Source of the DNA: DATCZS01 sp036525795
Lineage (GTDB): Bacteria > Actinomycetota > Acidimicrobiia > Spongiisociales > ZC4RG35
DNA length: 64,000 nt
NCBI GenBank assembly: GCA_036525795.1
Contig: DATCZS010000043.1
Location: 1-64,000 of the forward strand
Reading direction: 5' to 3'
Translations under genes and position numbers: made by a program
Notes under the pieces: model-generated
Seen by the model: the letters and a program-made list of their open reading frames with translations, nothing else
What the model was told of the DNA's origin: nothing
Databases searched by the model: none
Shown: positions 53,178 to 62,707 of the stretch, one piece after another
How the letters are laid out: the number at the start of each line of letters is the position of its first letter
Position numbering within the stretch: the stretch's first letter is position 1

Positions 53178-53947
53178 TGGCAACTCCCGCCCCCGTCAGG
53201 TTCATGGAGGCCGGCTTCAGGCGCTACAAGCACACGTGGCGCGCATCGGTGTTCTCGACCTTCGTCAACCCGATCTTGCTGCTGCTGTCGCTCGGGATCG
53301 GCCTCGGCTCGCTGGTCGACGAGCGGGGAGGACCGGGCGGCATCGCATACGTCACCTGGCTCGCCCCCGGTCTCCTGGCCGCATCGGCGATGCAGACCGC
53401 CGCAGGCGAGTCGTCGTACCCGGTCATGGCGGGAATCAGGTGGATCAAGTCGTACGACGCCGCACTCGCCACTCCGCTCACCGTACGCGACCTGGCGCTC
53501 GGCCACATCGGCTGGGTCGGCGTGCGACTGACCCAGATGCTGGTGGTGTACGCCGGCGTCATCGTCGCCTTCGGCGCCGCCGATCCCGTGCGGGGCTTCG
53601 TGGCCGTCATGCCCGCCCTGCTCACCGGGCTTACCTTCGCCTGCGTCATCACCGCGTACACCGCACGGTTGGAGAACGAAACGGGGCTGAGCTCGCTCTT
53701 CCGCTTCGGAATCGTTCCGCTCTTTCTCTTCTCGGGAACCTTCTTTCCGATCTCCCAGCTCCCGCAGTTCATGCAGCCGATCGCCTGGATCACACCCCTC
53801 TGGCACGGGGTGGAGCTCACCAGGTCGCTCGCCCTGGCCACTCCCCCGACCTTCAGTCCGGTGGTCCACATCGCCTACCTGCTGGTGGTCGGGGTCGCCG
53901 CCGGGGCCCTCTCCGTGCGATTCCTCGAGCGGCAGGTCGTGAAGTGA
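53177..53947 (+). CDS. ABC-2 exporter permease 1
   Basis: A 256-aa membrane protein with about six helices in the ABC-2 pattern. FVNPILLLLSLGIGLGSL at the start and FLFSGTFFPISQLPQFMQPIAWITPLWHGVELTRSLALA near the end are characteristic. Overlaps both its neighbours. Confidence 0.9.
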   Translation: MATPAPVRFMEAGFRRYKHTWRASVFSTFVNPILLLLSLGIGLGSLVDERGGPGGIAYVTWLAPGLLAASAMQTAAGESSYPVMAGIRWIKSYDAALATPLTVRDLALGHIGWVGVRLTQMLVVYAGVIVAFGAADPVRGFVAVMPALLTGLTFACVITAYTARLENETGLSSLFRFGIVPLFLFSGTFFPISQLPQFMQPIAWITPLWHGVELTRSLALATPPTFSPVVHIAYLLVVGVAAGALSVRFLERQVVK

Positions 53948-54756
53948 CTTCTGGCACGCTCGTCGCCCGCGCCCTGCCGCCGGCTGTGTTCACGGGCTTG
54001 CGCGCCCAACGGATGCTCGAGCGCAACGTGATGGTGTACCGGCGGGCGTGGATCGTGATCCTGTCGGGCTTCTTCGAGCCGGTCTTCTACCTGTTCTCGA
54101 TCGGGATCGGCGTGGGCCGGCTGGTAGGCGGCATCGACCTCGCCGACGGGACGGTGGTCTCGTATGCCGCGTTCGTCGCGCCTGCGCTGTTGGCGAGCTC
54201 GGCGATGAACGGGGCGGTGTTCGAATCGACCATCAACATCTTCTTCAAGCTCACGTACGGCAAGATCTACGACGCCATCCTCGCCACACCGATGCGCCCA
54301 CTCGACATCGCCCTGGGAGAGATCACGTGGTCTCTGATCCGCGGCGTGCTCTACGCATTCGGTTTCGTGATGGTGATGATCGGCTTCGGGCTGATCGAAT
54401 CGGTCTGGGCGCTCATGGCGATCCCGGCGGCGCTCCTCATCGGGTTCGCATTCGCCGCCGTCGGCATGGCAGCCACCTCGTTCATGCGCAGCTGGCAGGA
54501 CTTCGACTTCGTGAACCTGATCACCCTGCCGCTGTTCCTGTTCTCGGCCACGTTCTACCCTCTCGACGTCTATCCCGTCGTCCTGCAGCACCTGACGCGC
54601 TTCTCTCCGCTCTATCACGGAGTCGAGCTGATCCGGGGATTCACCCTCGGGGCGATTGACGTCACGATGGTGGGCCACGCCGCCTTTCTGCTCGTCATGG
54701 GCCTGACCGGCAGCCTGGTGGCATCCCGGCGACTGGAGAAGCTGCTGCTCAGGTAG
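53944..54756 (+). CDS. ABC-2 exporter permease 2
   Basis: A 270-aa paralogue of permease 1, beginning at a GTG that overlaps the previous stop (GTGA). FFEPVFYLFSIGIGVGRLVGG and FLFSATFYPLDVYPVVLQHLTRFSPLYHGVELIRG are conserved. Two distinct permeases with one ATPase suggest a heterodimeric NodJ/DrrB-type exporter. Convergent with and overlapping the M20 peptidase gene by 8 bp. Confidence 0.9.
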   Translation: MTSGTLVARALPPAVFTGLRAQRMLERNVMVYRRAWIVILSGFFEPVFYLFSIGIGVGRLVGGIDLADGTVVSYAAFVAPALLASSAMNGAVFESTINIFFKLTYGKIYDAILATPMRPLDIALGEITWSLIRGVLYAFGFVMVMIGFGLIESVWALMAIPAALLIGFAFAAVGMAATSFMRSWQDFDFVNLITLPLFLFSATFYPLDVYPVVLQHLTRFSPLYHGVELIRGFTLGAIDVTMVGHAAFLLVMGLTGSLVASRRLEKLLLR

Positions 54757-56095
54757 TCGAGTCCTCGCCGGCGGAGGGAGACGGCCGGGCGCTCCCCCCG
54801 GAGCGATCGATCAGCCGGAAGATGGCGTCCGCCCCCTGCCGAATGGCCTCCACGGGGACCCGCTCGTCGGCGGCATGCACGGTCTGCTGGAACACGAAGT
54901 CATCCGGCAGTCGCATGGGAAGGAACCCGTAGTGGCGGATGCCGAGCCGGGCGAACCACCGTCCGTCGGTGACCGCAGGAAGCACGAACGGGAGGGGGAT
55001 TCCGTCGGGATCCATCTCCCGCACCAGGTCGGCCAGGACCGGGAACAGGCCCATGTCCGGCTCGACGCCCTGCGACGGCCCCTCGGCGTCGTAGTCGATG
55101 TCCACGTCGCCTCCGACGAGATGTCGAACCTCGGCCGCCATCTCCTCGGGGTCCAACCCGGGCAGCAACCGCCCGTCGAGGGTGAGCCGGACTTCGCCCG
55201 GCACGACGTTGTAGCTCTCACCGCCGCGCACGATCGTGGCGTTCACCGTGTTGCGCAGCACCGGCTCCAGCACGGCGAGCCTCGACCCGGCCATTCTCGC
55301 CGCCAGCGCCGCAGTGCGGGGGTCGAGCAGCGAACGGAGCGCACGCCGGGTCGTCCCCTCGGTGTGCTCGATCATGGTCTCCAGCATCAGCCGGGTGGTC
55401 GGGACGTGATGGATCGGAAGCCGGCCCCGGTCCAGGCGCGTCAGTGCCCGACCCAGTCGGGCCATCGCGCCGCCCGCAGCCGGCAACGATCCATGCCCGG
55501 CCGGGCCCCGGAACGTGAGGTGGAACGTCACGCGGGCTCGCTCGGCGACCTGAATCGGATAGAAGCGGGTCCCGCCGACCATCAAGGGAAAGCCACCGAA
55601 CTCCCCGATGCCGTAGCGGAGACCCTCGAACCGGTCGGCATGGTCCTCGACGAGGAAGCGGGCGCCCATCGCCCCTCCCGTCTCCTCGTCTGACACCACA
55701 CACAACACGACATCGCCACCAGGGCGCCTGCCCGAGATGGCGAGTCGGGAGAAGGCGTCCACCATCATCGCCACCCCGCCCTTCATGTCGATGGCGCCCC
55801 GGCCCCACAGCCAGCCGTCGACGATCTCGCCCCCGAACGGGTCCCGCGACCATCGCTGGCCCGAGACCGGAACGACGTCGACGTGCCCCTGTAACAGCAG
55901 GCCGTCTCCATCTCCCCGACCGGGGATCCTCGCAATCAGGTTGGGACGGCCCTCCTGGCGCTGAACGACGAGCGGCTCGACGCCGGCGTCCCTGAGGACG
56001 GCGGCGATCAGCTCGATGGCGGGAGCCTCGTGTCCGGGCGGGTTCACCGTGTCGAGGCGGATGAGCCGTCTGGCGAGCTCCACCGGGTCGATCAC
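54749..56095 (-). CDS. M20-family metallopeptidase/deacylase
   Basis: A 448-aa two-Zn hydrolase of the ArgE/DapE/ACY1/CPG2 family. Metal-site motifs are LLLQGHVDVVPV, GRGAIDMKGGVAMM and VSDEETGGAMG, and a dimerisation domain with TFHLTFRGPAGHGSLP follows. It hydrolyses an N-acyl or peptide bond; substrate unknown. Overlaps the MFS gene start by four bases (ATGA), so the two are coupled. Confidence 0.88.
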   Translation of the reverse strand: MIDPVELARRLIRLDTVNPPGHEAPAIELIAAVLRDAGVEPLVVQRQEGRPNLIARIPGRGDGDGLLLQGHVDVVPVSGQRWSRDPFGGEIVDGWLWGRGAIDMKGGVAMMVDAFSRLAISGRRPGGDVVLCVVSDEETGGAMGARFLVEDHADRFEGLRYGIGEFGGFPLMVGGTRFYPIQVAERARVTFHLTFRGPAGHGSLPAAGGAMARLGRALTRLDRGRLPIHHVPTTRLMLETMIEHTEGTTRRALRSLLDPRTAALAARMAGSRLAVLEPVLRNTVNATIVRGGESYNVVPGEVRLTLDGRLLPGLDPEEMAAEVRHLVGGDVDIDYDAEGPSQGVEPDMGLFPVLADLVREMDPDGIPLPFVLPAVTDGRWFARLGIRHYGFLPMRLPDDFVFQQTVHAADERVPVEAIRQGADAIFRLIDRSGGSARPSPSAGEDSTT

Positions 56096-57324
56096 GAGAG
56101 CTCTTCCACGATGAGGTCCTCCGTGGTTCGCTCGTACATCGCCTCAAAACGCGACAGGGCGAACAGCACCACCGGAATCACGGCCAGGTGCGCGAGGGCG
56201 AACCACCGGAAGACCCCGGCATACCCGACATCGTCTGACAGCGCGGTGGCCACCCCCTCCCCGGCGCCGATCCCGATGTTCGACATCGTCTGGAGGATGG
56301 CAAACATCGAACCGGCGATCCTGGTGTCGGTGATCCCCATGGCCAGGGTCACATACGTGGTCCACTGGAGGCCGACGGCCACCCCCCATACGACGGCGAA
56401 CATGACCACGGCTCGCTCGGTCGTCAGACCGGACAGCGCCAATCCGCCGGCGGACACGGCCCCCACCGTGACGAACACCGCAACGCGCCTCCCGTACCGC
56501 GCGGCGACGACGCTGAGCGCGACCGCTCCGATCACCATCCCCACCCCCTTGAGCGTCCCGTACAACCCGATGGTGGAACCGCTCGACATGAGGTCGTCGC
56601 TCATGTAGAAGGTGACCAGGCCGTCGATCCCCTGGAACGAGGTCCAGGCCACGACGAGCACCAGTCCGAACGCCAGGTAGCGGGGCTGGAGCATCACCCT
56701 GAATGCGCGGCGATCGAACGTGTGAGCCCGGGTCCGGACCGCCGGCTCGGTGACCCGGCGCACCATCCAGAGTGGGATCAGCAGGAGAGCGGCGATCGCC
56801 AGGAAGATCGCCTGGTAGCCGACCGTATCGGCGATCATCCCGAAGATCAGCGAAACGACGACCAGGCCGGCTGCCCGGCCGCCCGTCATGAAGGCCTGTA
56901 CCCGGCTGTGATCCTCGGGCACGACCACGTCGACGGCGAGGGCGTCTGCGGTGGTGTCGAACAGCGCCATGAAGAACGTGGCGATGAGCACCATCGCCGC
57001 CAGAACGCCAAAGCTCTCGGACGGATCGACGAAGTAGGCGGCACCGAACGCCACGGCAGTCGAGACCAATCCGATCTGCATGTAGGGCTTGCGGTGCCCG
57101 CGTCCGAAGAGGTCGTAGCGGTCCGACACCAGTCCGTAGAGCCACTTGATCACGAACGGGAGCAGAGCCAGCGACGCCACGATGGCGAGCCGGTCGGCGT
57201 CGATGCCCTCGCTGTCCATGTGCGGCTTGAAGAAGTTGAGTTGGTACGCCTGGATCACGCCCTGAACGAAGTAGAGCATGGCGAACATGCCGAACAGGTA
57301 CCGACGGGAGACGGCGAGGTCCAT
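56092..57324 (-). CDS. MFS transporter (AmpG/BT1-like)
   Basis: A 410-aa membrane protein with about 12 helices. ARRYLFGMFAMLYFVQGVIQAYQLNFFKPHM-like opening, LPFVIKWLYGLVSDRYDLFGRGHRKPYMQ and FDTTADALAVDVVVPEDHSRVQAFM resemble the AmpG/folate-biopterin branch. Coupled to the M20 hydrolase, it may import a peptide or acylated compound that the hydrolase then cuts. TACCCT lies six bases before the ATG. Confidence 0.85.
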   Translation of the reverse strand: MDLAVSRRYLFGMFAMLYFVQGVIQAYQLNFFKPHMDSEGIDADRLAIVASLALLPFVIKWLYGLVSDRYDLFGRGHRKPYMQIGLVSTAVAFGAAYFVDPSESFGVLAAMVLIATFFMALFDTTADALAVDVVVPEDHSRVQAFMTGGRAAGLVVVSLIFGMIADTVGYQAIFLAIAALLLIPLWMVRRVTEPAVRTRAHTFDRRAFRVMLQPRYLAFGLVLVVAWTSFQGIDGLVTFYMSDDLMSSGSTIGLYGTLKGVGMVIGAVALSVVAARYGRRVAVFVTVGAVSAGGLALSGLTTERAVVMFAVVWGVAVGLQWTTYVTLAMGITDTRIAGSMFAILQTMSNIGIGAGEGVATALSDDVGYAGVFRWFALAHLAVIPVVLFALSRFEAMYERTTEDLIVEELS

Positions 57325-57330
57325 GGGGCG

Positions 57331-57336
57331 AGGGTA
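57331..57336 (-). promoter_or_regulatory. -10 element of the MFS/M20 operon (leaderless)
   Basis: TACCCT on the minus strand, 6 nt before the ATG at 57324. Confidence 0.5.
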
Positions 57337-57406
57337 CCGATCCCGCGACGGTCGGGCCGGGCGACCGCACCCCGGGAACGAAGGGAACCGGGACGACCCC
57401 GATCGC

Positions 57407-57412
57407 TAGTGT
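57407..57412 (+). promoter_or_regulatory. -10 element of the CoxL-like gene (leaderless)
   Basis: TAGTGT lies 7 nt before the ATG at 57420. Confidence 0.45.
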
Positions 57413-57419
57413 GCCCGCC

Positions 57420-59708
57420 ATGGCTGGTTCGATCCTGGGCGCCTCGGTCACGCGGGTCGAAGACCCCCGCTTCGTCACCGGCAACGGGACCTATCTGTCC
57501 AATCGCCACGTCGAGGGAGCGCTGTGGATGGCGCCGGTGCGATCGACCGAACCCCACGCCCGGCTGCTCGCCGTCGACGTGGAGGAGGCCGCCGCCGCGC
57601 CCGGGGTGGTCCGCGCCTACACCGGTGCGGACTTCGCGGAGCTGAGGATGCCCGTCGACGCCCCGTCCACCCCCCAGGAGATGCGTCGCCCCCTGATCGC
57701 GGTCGACCGCGTGCGGTATGTGGGCGAGATCGTCGCCGTGGTCGTGGCCGAGACCGAGCGAGCGGCGCGGGAAGCGGCCACGCTCGTCTGGCCCGACTAC
57801 GAACTGCTGCCAACCGTGTCGACCCCTCACGCCGGTCTGGCCCCCGACGCACCCCTGCTCTTCCCCGAGCTGGGATCGAACGTCGTGTACGACAAGGGAG
57901 ACGACCTGACCGATGAGGCGTTGGCCGGAGCCGAGGTGGTCATCGAGTTCACCCTCACCCACCAGCGGGTGGCGGCGGTCCCGCTGGAGACGGGAAACGC
58001 GCTCGCCGCCCCGCGGGGAGACGGCGAAGTCGATGTGTGGCTCGGCGTCCAGTCGGTGCACGGCCCGCGGGCCGGACTGGCGAAGGCATTGGGGATCCAT
58101 TGGTCTGCCATCCACCTGAAGGTGCCGGACATGGGCGGCGGGTTCGGAGCGAAGATCCCGATCTACCCCGAACATGCGCTGGTGACGGCGATCGCCCTCG
58201 ACCTGGGACGACCCGTGCGCTGGCACCAGACCCGCTCGGAGAGCCTGCAGGCGATGGCGCACGGCCGAGCCCAGGCCCAGAAGGTCAGGCTGGGAGCGAC
58301 GAGGGACGGCCGCGTCACCGGCCTCCAGATCGAGGCACTGCAGGACGCGGGGGCGTACCCGCTGTTCGGGGCGAACCTCCCCTCCATGACCAGACGAGTC
58401 GCCTCGGGGCCATATCGCATCCCCCGGGTCGAATTCCGGTGGAAGTCGGTGGTGACCAACGCGACACCCGTCCATGCGTACCGCGGCGCCGGCCGACCGG
58501 AGGCAACCCTGTCCCTGGAACGGGCTCTCGACCAGCTGGCAGGCGAACTCGGCATGGATCCCGCCGAGGTGCGGAGGAGGAACTTCATTCCGTCCGACGC
58601 TTTTCCATACGTGTCGGCGACGGGGGAACGCTACGACTCCGGAAACTACGACGCCGCCTTCGATCGGGCGCTGGGCATGGCGGGATACCCGGACCTTCGT
58701 GCCGAGCAGGCCAGGCGACGCGCCGGCGGAGATCGCCGCCAGCTCGGCATCGGCATCGGCTCGTACGTCGAGATCACCGCCGGGGTCGGTCGCATGGACT
58801 GGGGGGCGGTCGAGGTGACGCCAGACGGGCGGGCCACGGTCTACTCCGGGGCGCTGTCTCACGGTCACGGGCACGAGACGACCTTTGCCCAGCTGGCCTC
58901 AGGGATCCTCGGACTGCCGATGGACCGCATCCGCTTCGTCCAAGGCGACACCGACCTGGTCGTTCGAGGGGGCGGAACGATGGGATCGCGATCGATGCAA
59001 CTCGCCGGCACGGCGGTGTCCCGCGCCGCCAGGGGCGTCGTCGACAAGGCGCGCGCCATCGTTGCCCACCACTTCGAAGCCGCGGTCGAGGACGCCGTGC
59101 AGACCGAGGACGGCTCGTTCCGGATCGCCGGGGTCCCCGGCACCGAACTGACGCTGGCACAGATCGCCGGGCTGGCTTCCGATGCGGCGAACCTCCCCGA
59201 CGGCATGGATCCCGGCCTGAGGGTCGACGACCTGATCGAGCAGGTCGAGGCCACCGTCCCGTTCGGGACCCACCTGTCGGTGGTCGAGGTCGACACCGAG
59301 ACCGGTGAGGTCGGCATCCTCCGCCACATCGCCTGCGACGACTGCGGGACGATCTTCAGTCGCATGGTGGTCGATGGGCAGGTCCACGGCGGCGTGGCCC
59401 AGGGTGTGGGACAGGCGCTGTACGAGGCGGTGCGATACGACGATGGAGGTCGGCTTCTCACCTCCAATCTGACGGGCTACCTCATCCCCACCGCCACCAC
59501 CGTGCCGTCGATCGAGATCGACCACACCGAGACTCCCACCCCGGAGAACGATCTGGGGGCGAAAGGCATCGGAGAGGCCGGGACGATCGGATCCATGCCC
59601 GCCGTGGTGAATGCGGTCATCGATGCGCTCTCCCCGTTCGGCGTGCGCCATCTCGACATGCCTCTGACCCCTGCCCGGGTGTGGGAGGCGATCAGCCGGG
59701 CAGGCTGA
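57420..59708 (+). CDS. Xanthine-dehydrogenase-family Mo-hydroxylase large subunit, CoxL form II-like
   Basis: A 762-aa molybdopterin-binding subunit. ILGASVTRVEDPRFVTGNGTY at the start and the active-site loop AYRGAGRPEATLSLERALD identify the form II CoxL/aldehyde-oxidase branch, not form I CO dehydrogenase (AYxCSFR). Mo-site segments GGGFGAKIPIYPEH, GTMGSRSMQ and GAKGIGEAGTIGSMPA (catalytic Glu in GEAG) are intact. No medium (FAD) or small (2Fe-2S) subunit is next to it; it is an orphan here, so the electron partner is elsewhere. Confidence 0.88.
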   Translation: MAGSILGASVTRVEDPRFVTGNGTYLSNRHVEGALWMAPVRSTEPHARLLAVDVEEAAAAPGVVRAYTGADFAELRMPVDAPSTPQEMRRPLIAVDRVRYVGEIVAVVVAETERAAREAATLVWPDYELLPTVSTPHAGLAPDAPLLFPELGSNVVYDKGDDLTDEALAGAEVVIEFTLTHQRVAAVPLETGNALAAPRGDGEVDVWLGVQSVHGPRAGLAKALGIHWSAIHLKVPDMGGGFGAKIPIYPEHALVTAIALDLGRPVRWHQTRSESLQAMAHGRAQAQKVRLGATRDGRVTGLQIEALQDAGAYPLFGANLPSMTRRVASGPYRIPRVEFRWKSVVTNATPVHAYRGAGRPEATLSLERALDQLAGELGMDPAEVRRRNFIPSDAFPYVSATGERYDSGNYDAAFDRALGMAGYPDLRAEQARRRAGGDRRQLGIGIGSYVEITAGVGRMDWGAVEVTPDGRATVYSGALSHGHGHETTFAQLASGILGLPMDRIRFVQGDTDLVVRGGGTMGSRSMQLAGTAVSRAARGVVDKARAIVAHHFEAAVEDAVQTEDGSFRIAGVPGTELTLAQIAGLASDAANLPDGMDPGLRVDDLIEQVEATVPFGTHLSVVEVDTETGEVGILRHIACDDCGTIFSRMVVDGQVHGGVAQGVGQALYEAVRYDDGGRLLTSNLTGYLIPTATTVPSIEIDHTETPTPENDLGAKGIGEAGTIGSMPAVVNAVIDALSPFGVRHLDMPLTPARVWEAISRAG

Positions 59709-59736
59709 GCCGGTCGTCGACCGCCGGCGGACGCGG

Positions 59737-59742
59737 TAGCGT
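59737..59742 (+). promoter_or_regulatory. -10 element of the DAO-type oxidoreductase gene (leaderless)
   Basis: TAGCGT lies 6 nt before the ATG at 59749. Confidence 0.5.
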
Positions 59743-59748
59743 GAACCC

Positions 59749-60864
59749 ATGGTCGACGTGCTGGTCGTGGGCGGCGGCATCGCCGGCGTGTCGGCGGCAG
59801 CCGAGATGGCGGCCCGCGGGCGCTCGGTGGTCCTGGTCGAGGCAGAGCCACAGCTTGCCTATCACACCACCGGCCGATCGGCTGCGCTGTACTTCGAGAA
59901 CTACGGGCATGCGGACGTACGCGGGCTCTCCAAAGCGTCGCGCCGATTCTTCCAGAGCCCGCCCGAGGGTCTGGCGGATGCCCCCCTCCTCTCGCCGCGC
60001 GGGGCGCTTTCCATCGCCTCATCCCCCAAGCTCGCCAGGATCGAGCAATGGGCATCGGACGCCAGGGTGTACGGAACACAGGTCGAGATCCTCGACACGT
60101 CCGCGGCGGTGGCGATGGTCCCCGCCCTCAGGCCAGACGCAGTCGCGGGCGCAATCCTCGAACCGGACGCCGCCGACATGGACGTGGCGGGCATCCACCA
60201 GGCGTTCGTCCGCATGCTGCGGAGACATGGAGGAGAGATCAGGACCTCGTCGCCCGTCACCGGTCTCCTCCGGGGCGCCGGGGGATGGGACGTCGCCGCC
60301 GGCGGCTCGACCTACACCGCCGATGTGATCGTCAACGCAGCGGGAGCGTGGTGCGATGCGGTGGCCGGGGCCGCGGGCATCGATCCCGTCGGGCTCGTCC
60401 CCAAGCGCCGAACCGCCTTCATGGTGGCGGCCCCGGCAGGGTCGGAGCGGTGGCCGCTGGTGGCGGAGGTCGACCACGAGTTCTATTTCAAGCCCGACGG
60501 GGTGCAGCTCCTGTGCTCTCCGGCCGACGAGACCCCGAGCGCACCGTGTGACGCCCGCCCCGAGGAGATCGACATCGCCCTGGCGATCGAGCGGATCAAC
60601 CGGGCGACCAGCCTGGACATCAGGAGCATCCGATCGAGTTGGGCGGGACTGCGCAGTTTCGTTTCGGACGGATCGATGGTGATCGGATTCGAGCCGGGGG
60701 TCGAGGGGTTCTTCTGGCTCGCCGGCCAGGGCGGCACCGGGATCCAGACCGCCCCCGCCGCCGCCCGGCTCGCAGCCGAGCTGATCTGCGACGGTTTCGT
60801 CTCCGACGAGCTGGCCTCTTTCGGCGTGGACCCGGCCGCCCTCTCCCCGGCTCGCTTCCGCTGA
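59749..60864 (+). CDS. FAD-dependent DAO-family oxidoreductase
   Basis: A 371-aa flavoenzyme. The N-terminal dinucleotide fold VDVLVVGGGIAGVSAAAEMAARG, VNAAGAWCDAVA and the C-terminal FWLAGQGGTGIQTAPAAARLAAEL place it in the DadA/glycine-oxidase/sarcosine-oxidase group. It should oxidise an amino or imino acid. It follows the Mo-hydroxylase by 41 bp on the same strand but has its own predicted -10. Confidence 0.87.
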   Translation: MVDVLVVGGGIAGVSAAAEMAARGRSVVLVEAEPQLAYHTTGRSAALYFENYGHADVRGLSKASRRFFQSPPEGLADAPLLSPRGALSIASSPKLARIEQWASDARVYGTQVEILDTSAAVAMVPALRPDAVAGAILEPDAADMDVAGIHQAFVRMLRRHGGEIRTSSPVTGLLRGAGGWDVAAGGSTYTADVIVNAAGAWCDAVAGAAGIDPVGLVPKRRTAFMVAAPAGSERWPLVAEVDHEFYFKPDGVQLLCSPADETPSAPCDARPEEIDIALAIERINRATSLDIRSIRSSWAGLRSFVSDGSMVIGFEPGVEGFFWLAGQGGTGIQTAPAAARLAAELICDGFVSDELASFGVDPAALSPARFR

Positions 60865-60898
60865 CCGCCCGCCGGGGAGCCGGTAGCGTCCCCGCAAC

Positions 60899-61492
60899 GT
60901 GACCCTCGCTGATCTCGCCGTCATCGCCGCCACCCTGCTGGCGTGGGCTTCGCTGCTCCCCCAGATCGCCCGGCTGGCGCGAACCGGGGATCCGACCGGC
61001 GTTTCGACGACCTGGCCCGCGATCGGGCTCGTGTCCAATGCCGGCTGGACGGTGTACCTGGTCGGCCGGAACCTGTGGGCGGCGGTGCCTTCGACCATCG
61101 TGATGGTCCTGTTCTATGCGCTCGTCCTTCGCGCCCTGGCGAGGACCGGTGCCAGGCTCGACAGGAGCTGGGGGCGCGGTGCGACATGGGCGCTGGCGCT
61201 GGCCTTCGCCGGCCTGGCGGGCGGCCTCTCCGCCATGGGGCTCCTCCTCGGCTGGTCGTACATCGTCCAGATCGCCCCCGCGGTCAGGGCCGTCTACGCC
61301 ACCCGGCGACCGACCGGCGTCTCGATCTCCACCTGGCTGCTGATCGCGGTCGAGGCGGCTCTGTGGGGCTTCTACGGCTGGTGGTTCGAGGACACGCCGG
61401 TGGTGGTATACGGAGTCGTGGGGGTCGCCGGCGGGCTCGCCATCGTCGCCCGCCTGATCGCGTCCCGACGTCGATCGACGCAGCCTGTCTGA
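60899..61492 (+). CDS. PQ-loop/SWEET-like membrane protein
   Basis: A 197-aa protein with about six to seven helices. Two PQ-loop-type motifs are visible, LLPQIARLARTGDPTGVS near the start and APAVRAVYATRRPTGVSIS in the second half, spaced as if two SemiSWEET three-helix units were joined. Bacterial SemiSWEETs are normally single units of about 90 residues. It may pass sugars or small metabolites. The start is a GTG; TAGCGT lies 9 nt before it. Confidence 0.8.
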   Translation: MTLADLAVIAATLLAWASLLPQIARLARTGDPTGVSTTWPAIGLVSNAGWTVYLVGRNLWAAVPSTIVMVLFYALVLRALARTGARLDRSWGRGATWALALAFAGLAGGLSAMGLLLGWSYIVQIAPAVRAVYATRRPTGVSISTWLLIAVEAALWGFYGWWFEDTPVVVYGVVGVAGGLAIVARLIASRRRSTQPV

Positions 61493-61546
61493 ACGGGGAG
61501 GCCAAACCGGGACGGCCGAGCCCGCACCGGAACGCGGCGGCCGAGG

Positions 61547-62707
61547 TCAGACCGGCCGATGGGCCGTCAGCCAGCGTTCCAGTCGCTCGATCGCCTCGGC
61601 GATGTCATCCGGCGACTCCGAATACGAGATGCGGAGGTGGTGTTCGCCCCGCCCCGGGTCGAAGTCGATGCCGGGAGTCAGGGCTACCCCGGTCTCGTCG
61701 AGCAACCTGCGACACAGCTCGGAGCTGGGGATCCCGCACCGGGCCACGTCGACCCACAGGTAGAACGCCCCGTCGGCCGGGGCGTGGGGCAGGTCCCAGC
61801 GGGCGAGGGCCGCAACCAGCATGCGACGGGACTCGGCGTAGCGAGCCACATTGGCGTCGAGTTCGGCTGTGGCATCGAACGCCGCCGCAGCCGACATCTG
61901 GGCGAGGGTGGGCGGCGAGATGAACAGGTTCTGGGCAAGGCGCTCGAGCGGCGAGACGAGCACGGGAGGAACCACCAGCCATCCCAGGCGCCATCCGGTC
62001 ATGGAGAAGTACTTCGAGAACGACTGGACGACGATGGCATCCCTGGTGACCTCGAGGGCGCTCACCGCCGGCGCGTCGTAGCTGATCCCGTGATAGATCT
62101 CGTCGCTGATCAAGACCGTCCGCCGCTCCTCACACACCTGCACCAATGCCGCGAGCTCGTCACGACGCAGAGCCGTGCCGGTCGGATTCGAGGGAGAGGC
62201 GATGACGAGCGCATCGAGCCGGCCCGCCTCCTCCACGAGCCGCGGGGTCGGCACCCAGCGTGATGCGGCGTCCACCGGGATCCCGACCAGTTCGAGGTCG
62301 AGGGCGGAGATGATGTTGCGGTAGGCGGCGTAGCCGGGTTCGGTGATGCCGACCCTGGCTCCGACATCGAGCGCCGCCAGCAGGGCGAGCACGAACCCGC
62401 CAGACGCGCCTGCCGTCACGGCCACGTGCTCAGGATCCACTTCGACCCCCCGCCGGAGGTAGTGCGAGGCGATGGCACTGCGCAGCGCAGGAACCCCGAG
62501 GGCGTCGGTGTAGCCGAGCCGATCGACCTCCAGCACCGTCGCGGCGGTTGCGAGAACGGCCGCCGGAGCCGGAGTGGACGGCTGGCCGACCTCGAGATGC
62601 AGCACATCCCCGTGCGCCGCCTGACGCCGCCCGGCGGCCTTCATCACTTCCATCACGTGGAACGGCGCGATGGCCGAACGACGCGAAGGACGCACCTCAA
62701 ACCCCAT
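61547..62707 (-). CDS. Class I/II aminotransferase
   Basis: A 386-aa PLP aminotransferase. HLEVGQPSTPAP, VAVTAGASGGFVLAL, ASPSNPTGTALRRDEL, ISDEIYHGISYD and the PLP lysine in QSFSKYFSMTGWRLGW are all conserved, and HLRISYSES near the end holds the substrate-carboxylate Arg. Substrate not predictable; an aspartate- or aromatic-type transaminase. It overlaps the end of the amidohydrolase gene by 11 bp. Confidence 0.9.
   Translation of the reverse strand: MGFEVRPSRRSAIAPFHVMEVMKAAGRRQAAHGDVLHLEVGQPSTPAPAAVLATAATVLEVDRLGYTDALGVPALRSAIASHYLRRGVEVDPEHVAVTAGASGGFVLALLAALDVGARVGITEPGYAAYRNIISALDLELVGIPVDAASRWVPTPRLVEEAGRLDALVIASPSNPTGTALRRDELAALVQVCEERRTVLISDEIYHGISYDAPAVSALEVTRDAIVVQSFSKYFSMTGWRLGWLVVPPVLVSPLERLAQNLFISPPTLAQMSAAAAFDATAELDANVARYAESRRMLVAALARWDLPHAPADGAFYLWVDVARCGIPSSELCRRLLDETGVALTPGIDFDPGRGEHHLRISYSESPDDIAEAIERLERWLTAHRPV

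Noticed and set aside
57420..59708. CO dehydrogenase (form I CoxL)
   Set aside because: The active-site loop reads AYRGAGR, not the AYxCSFR of form I.
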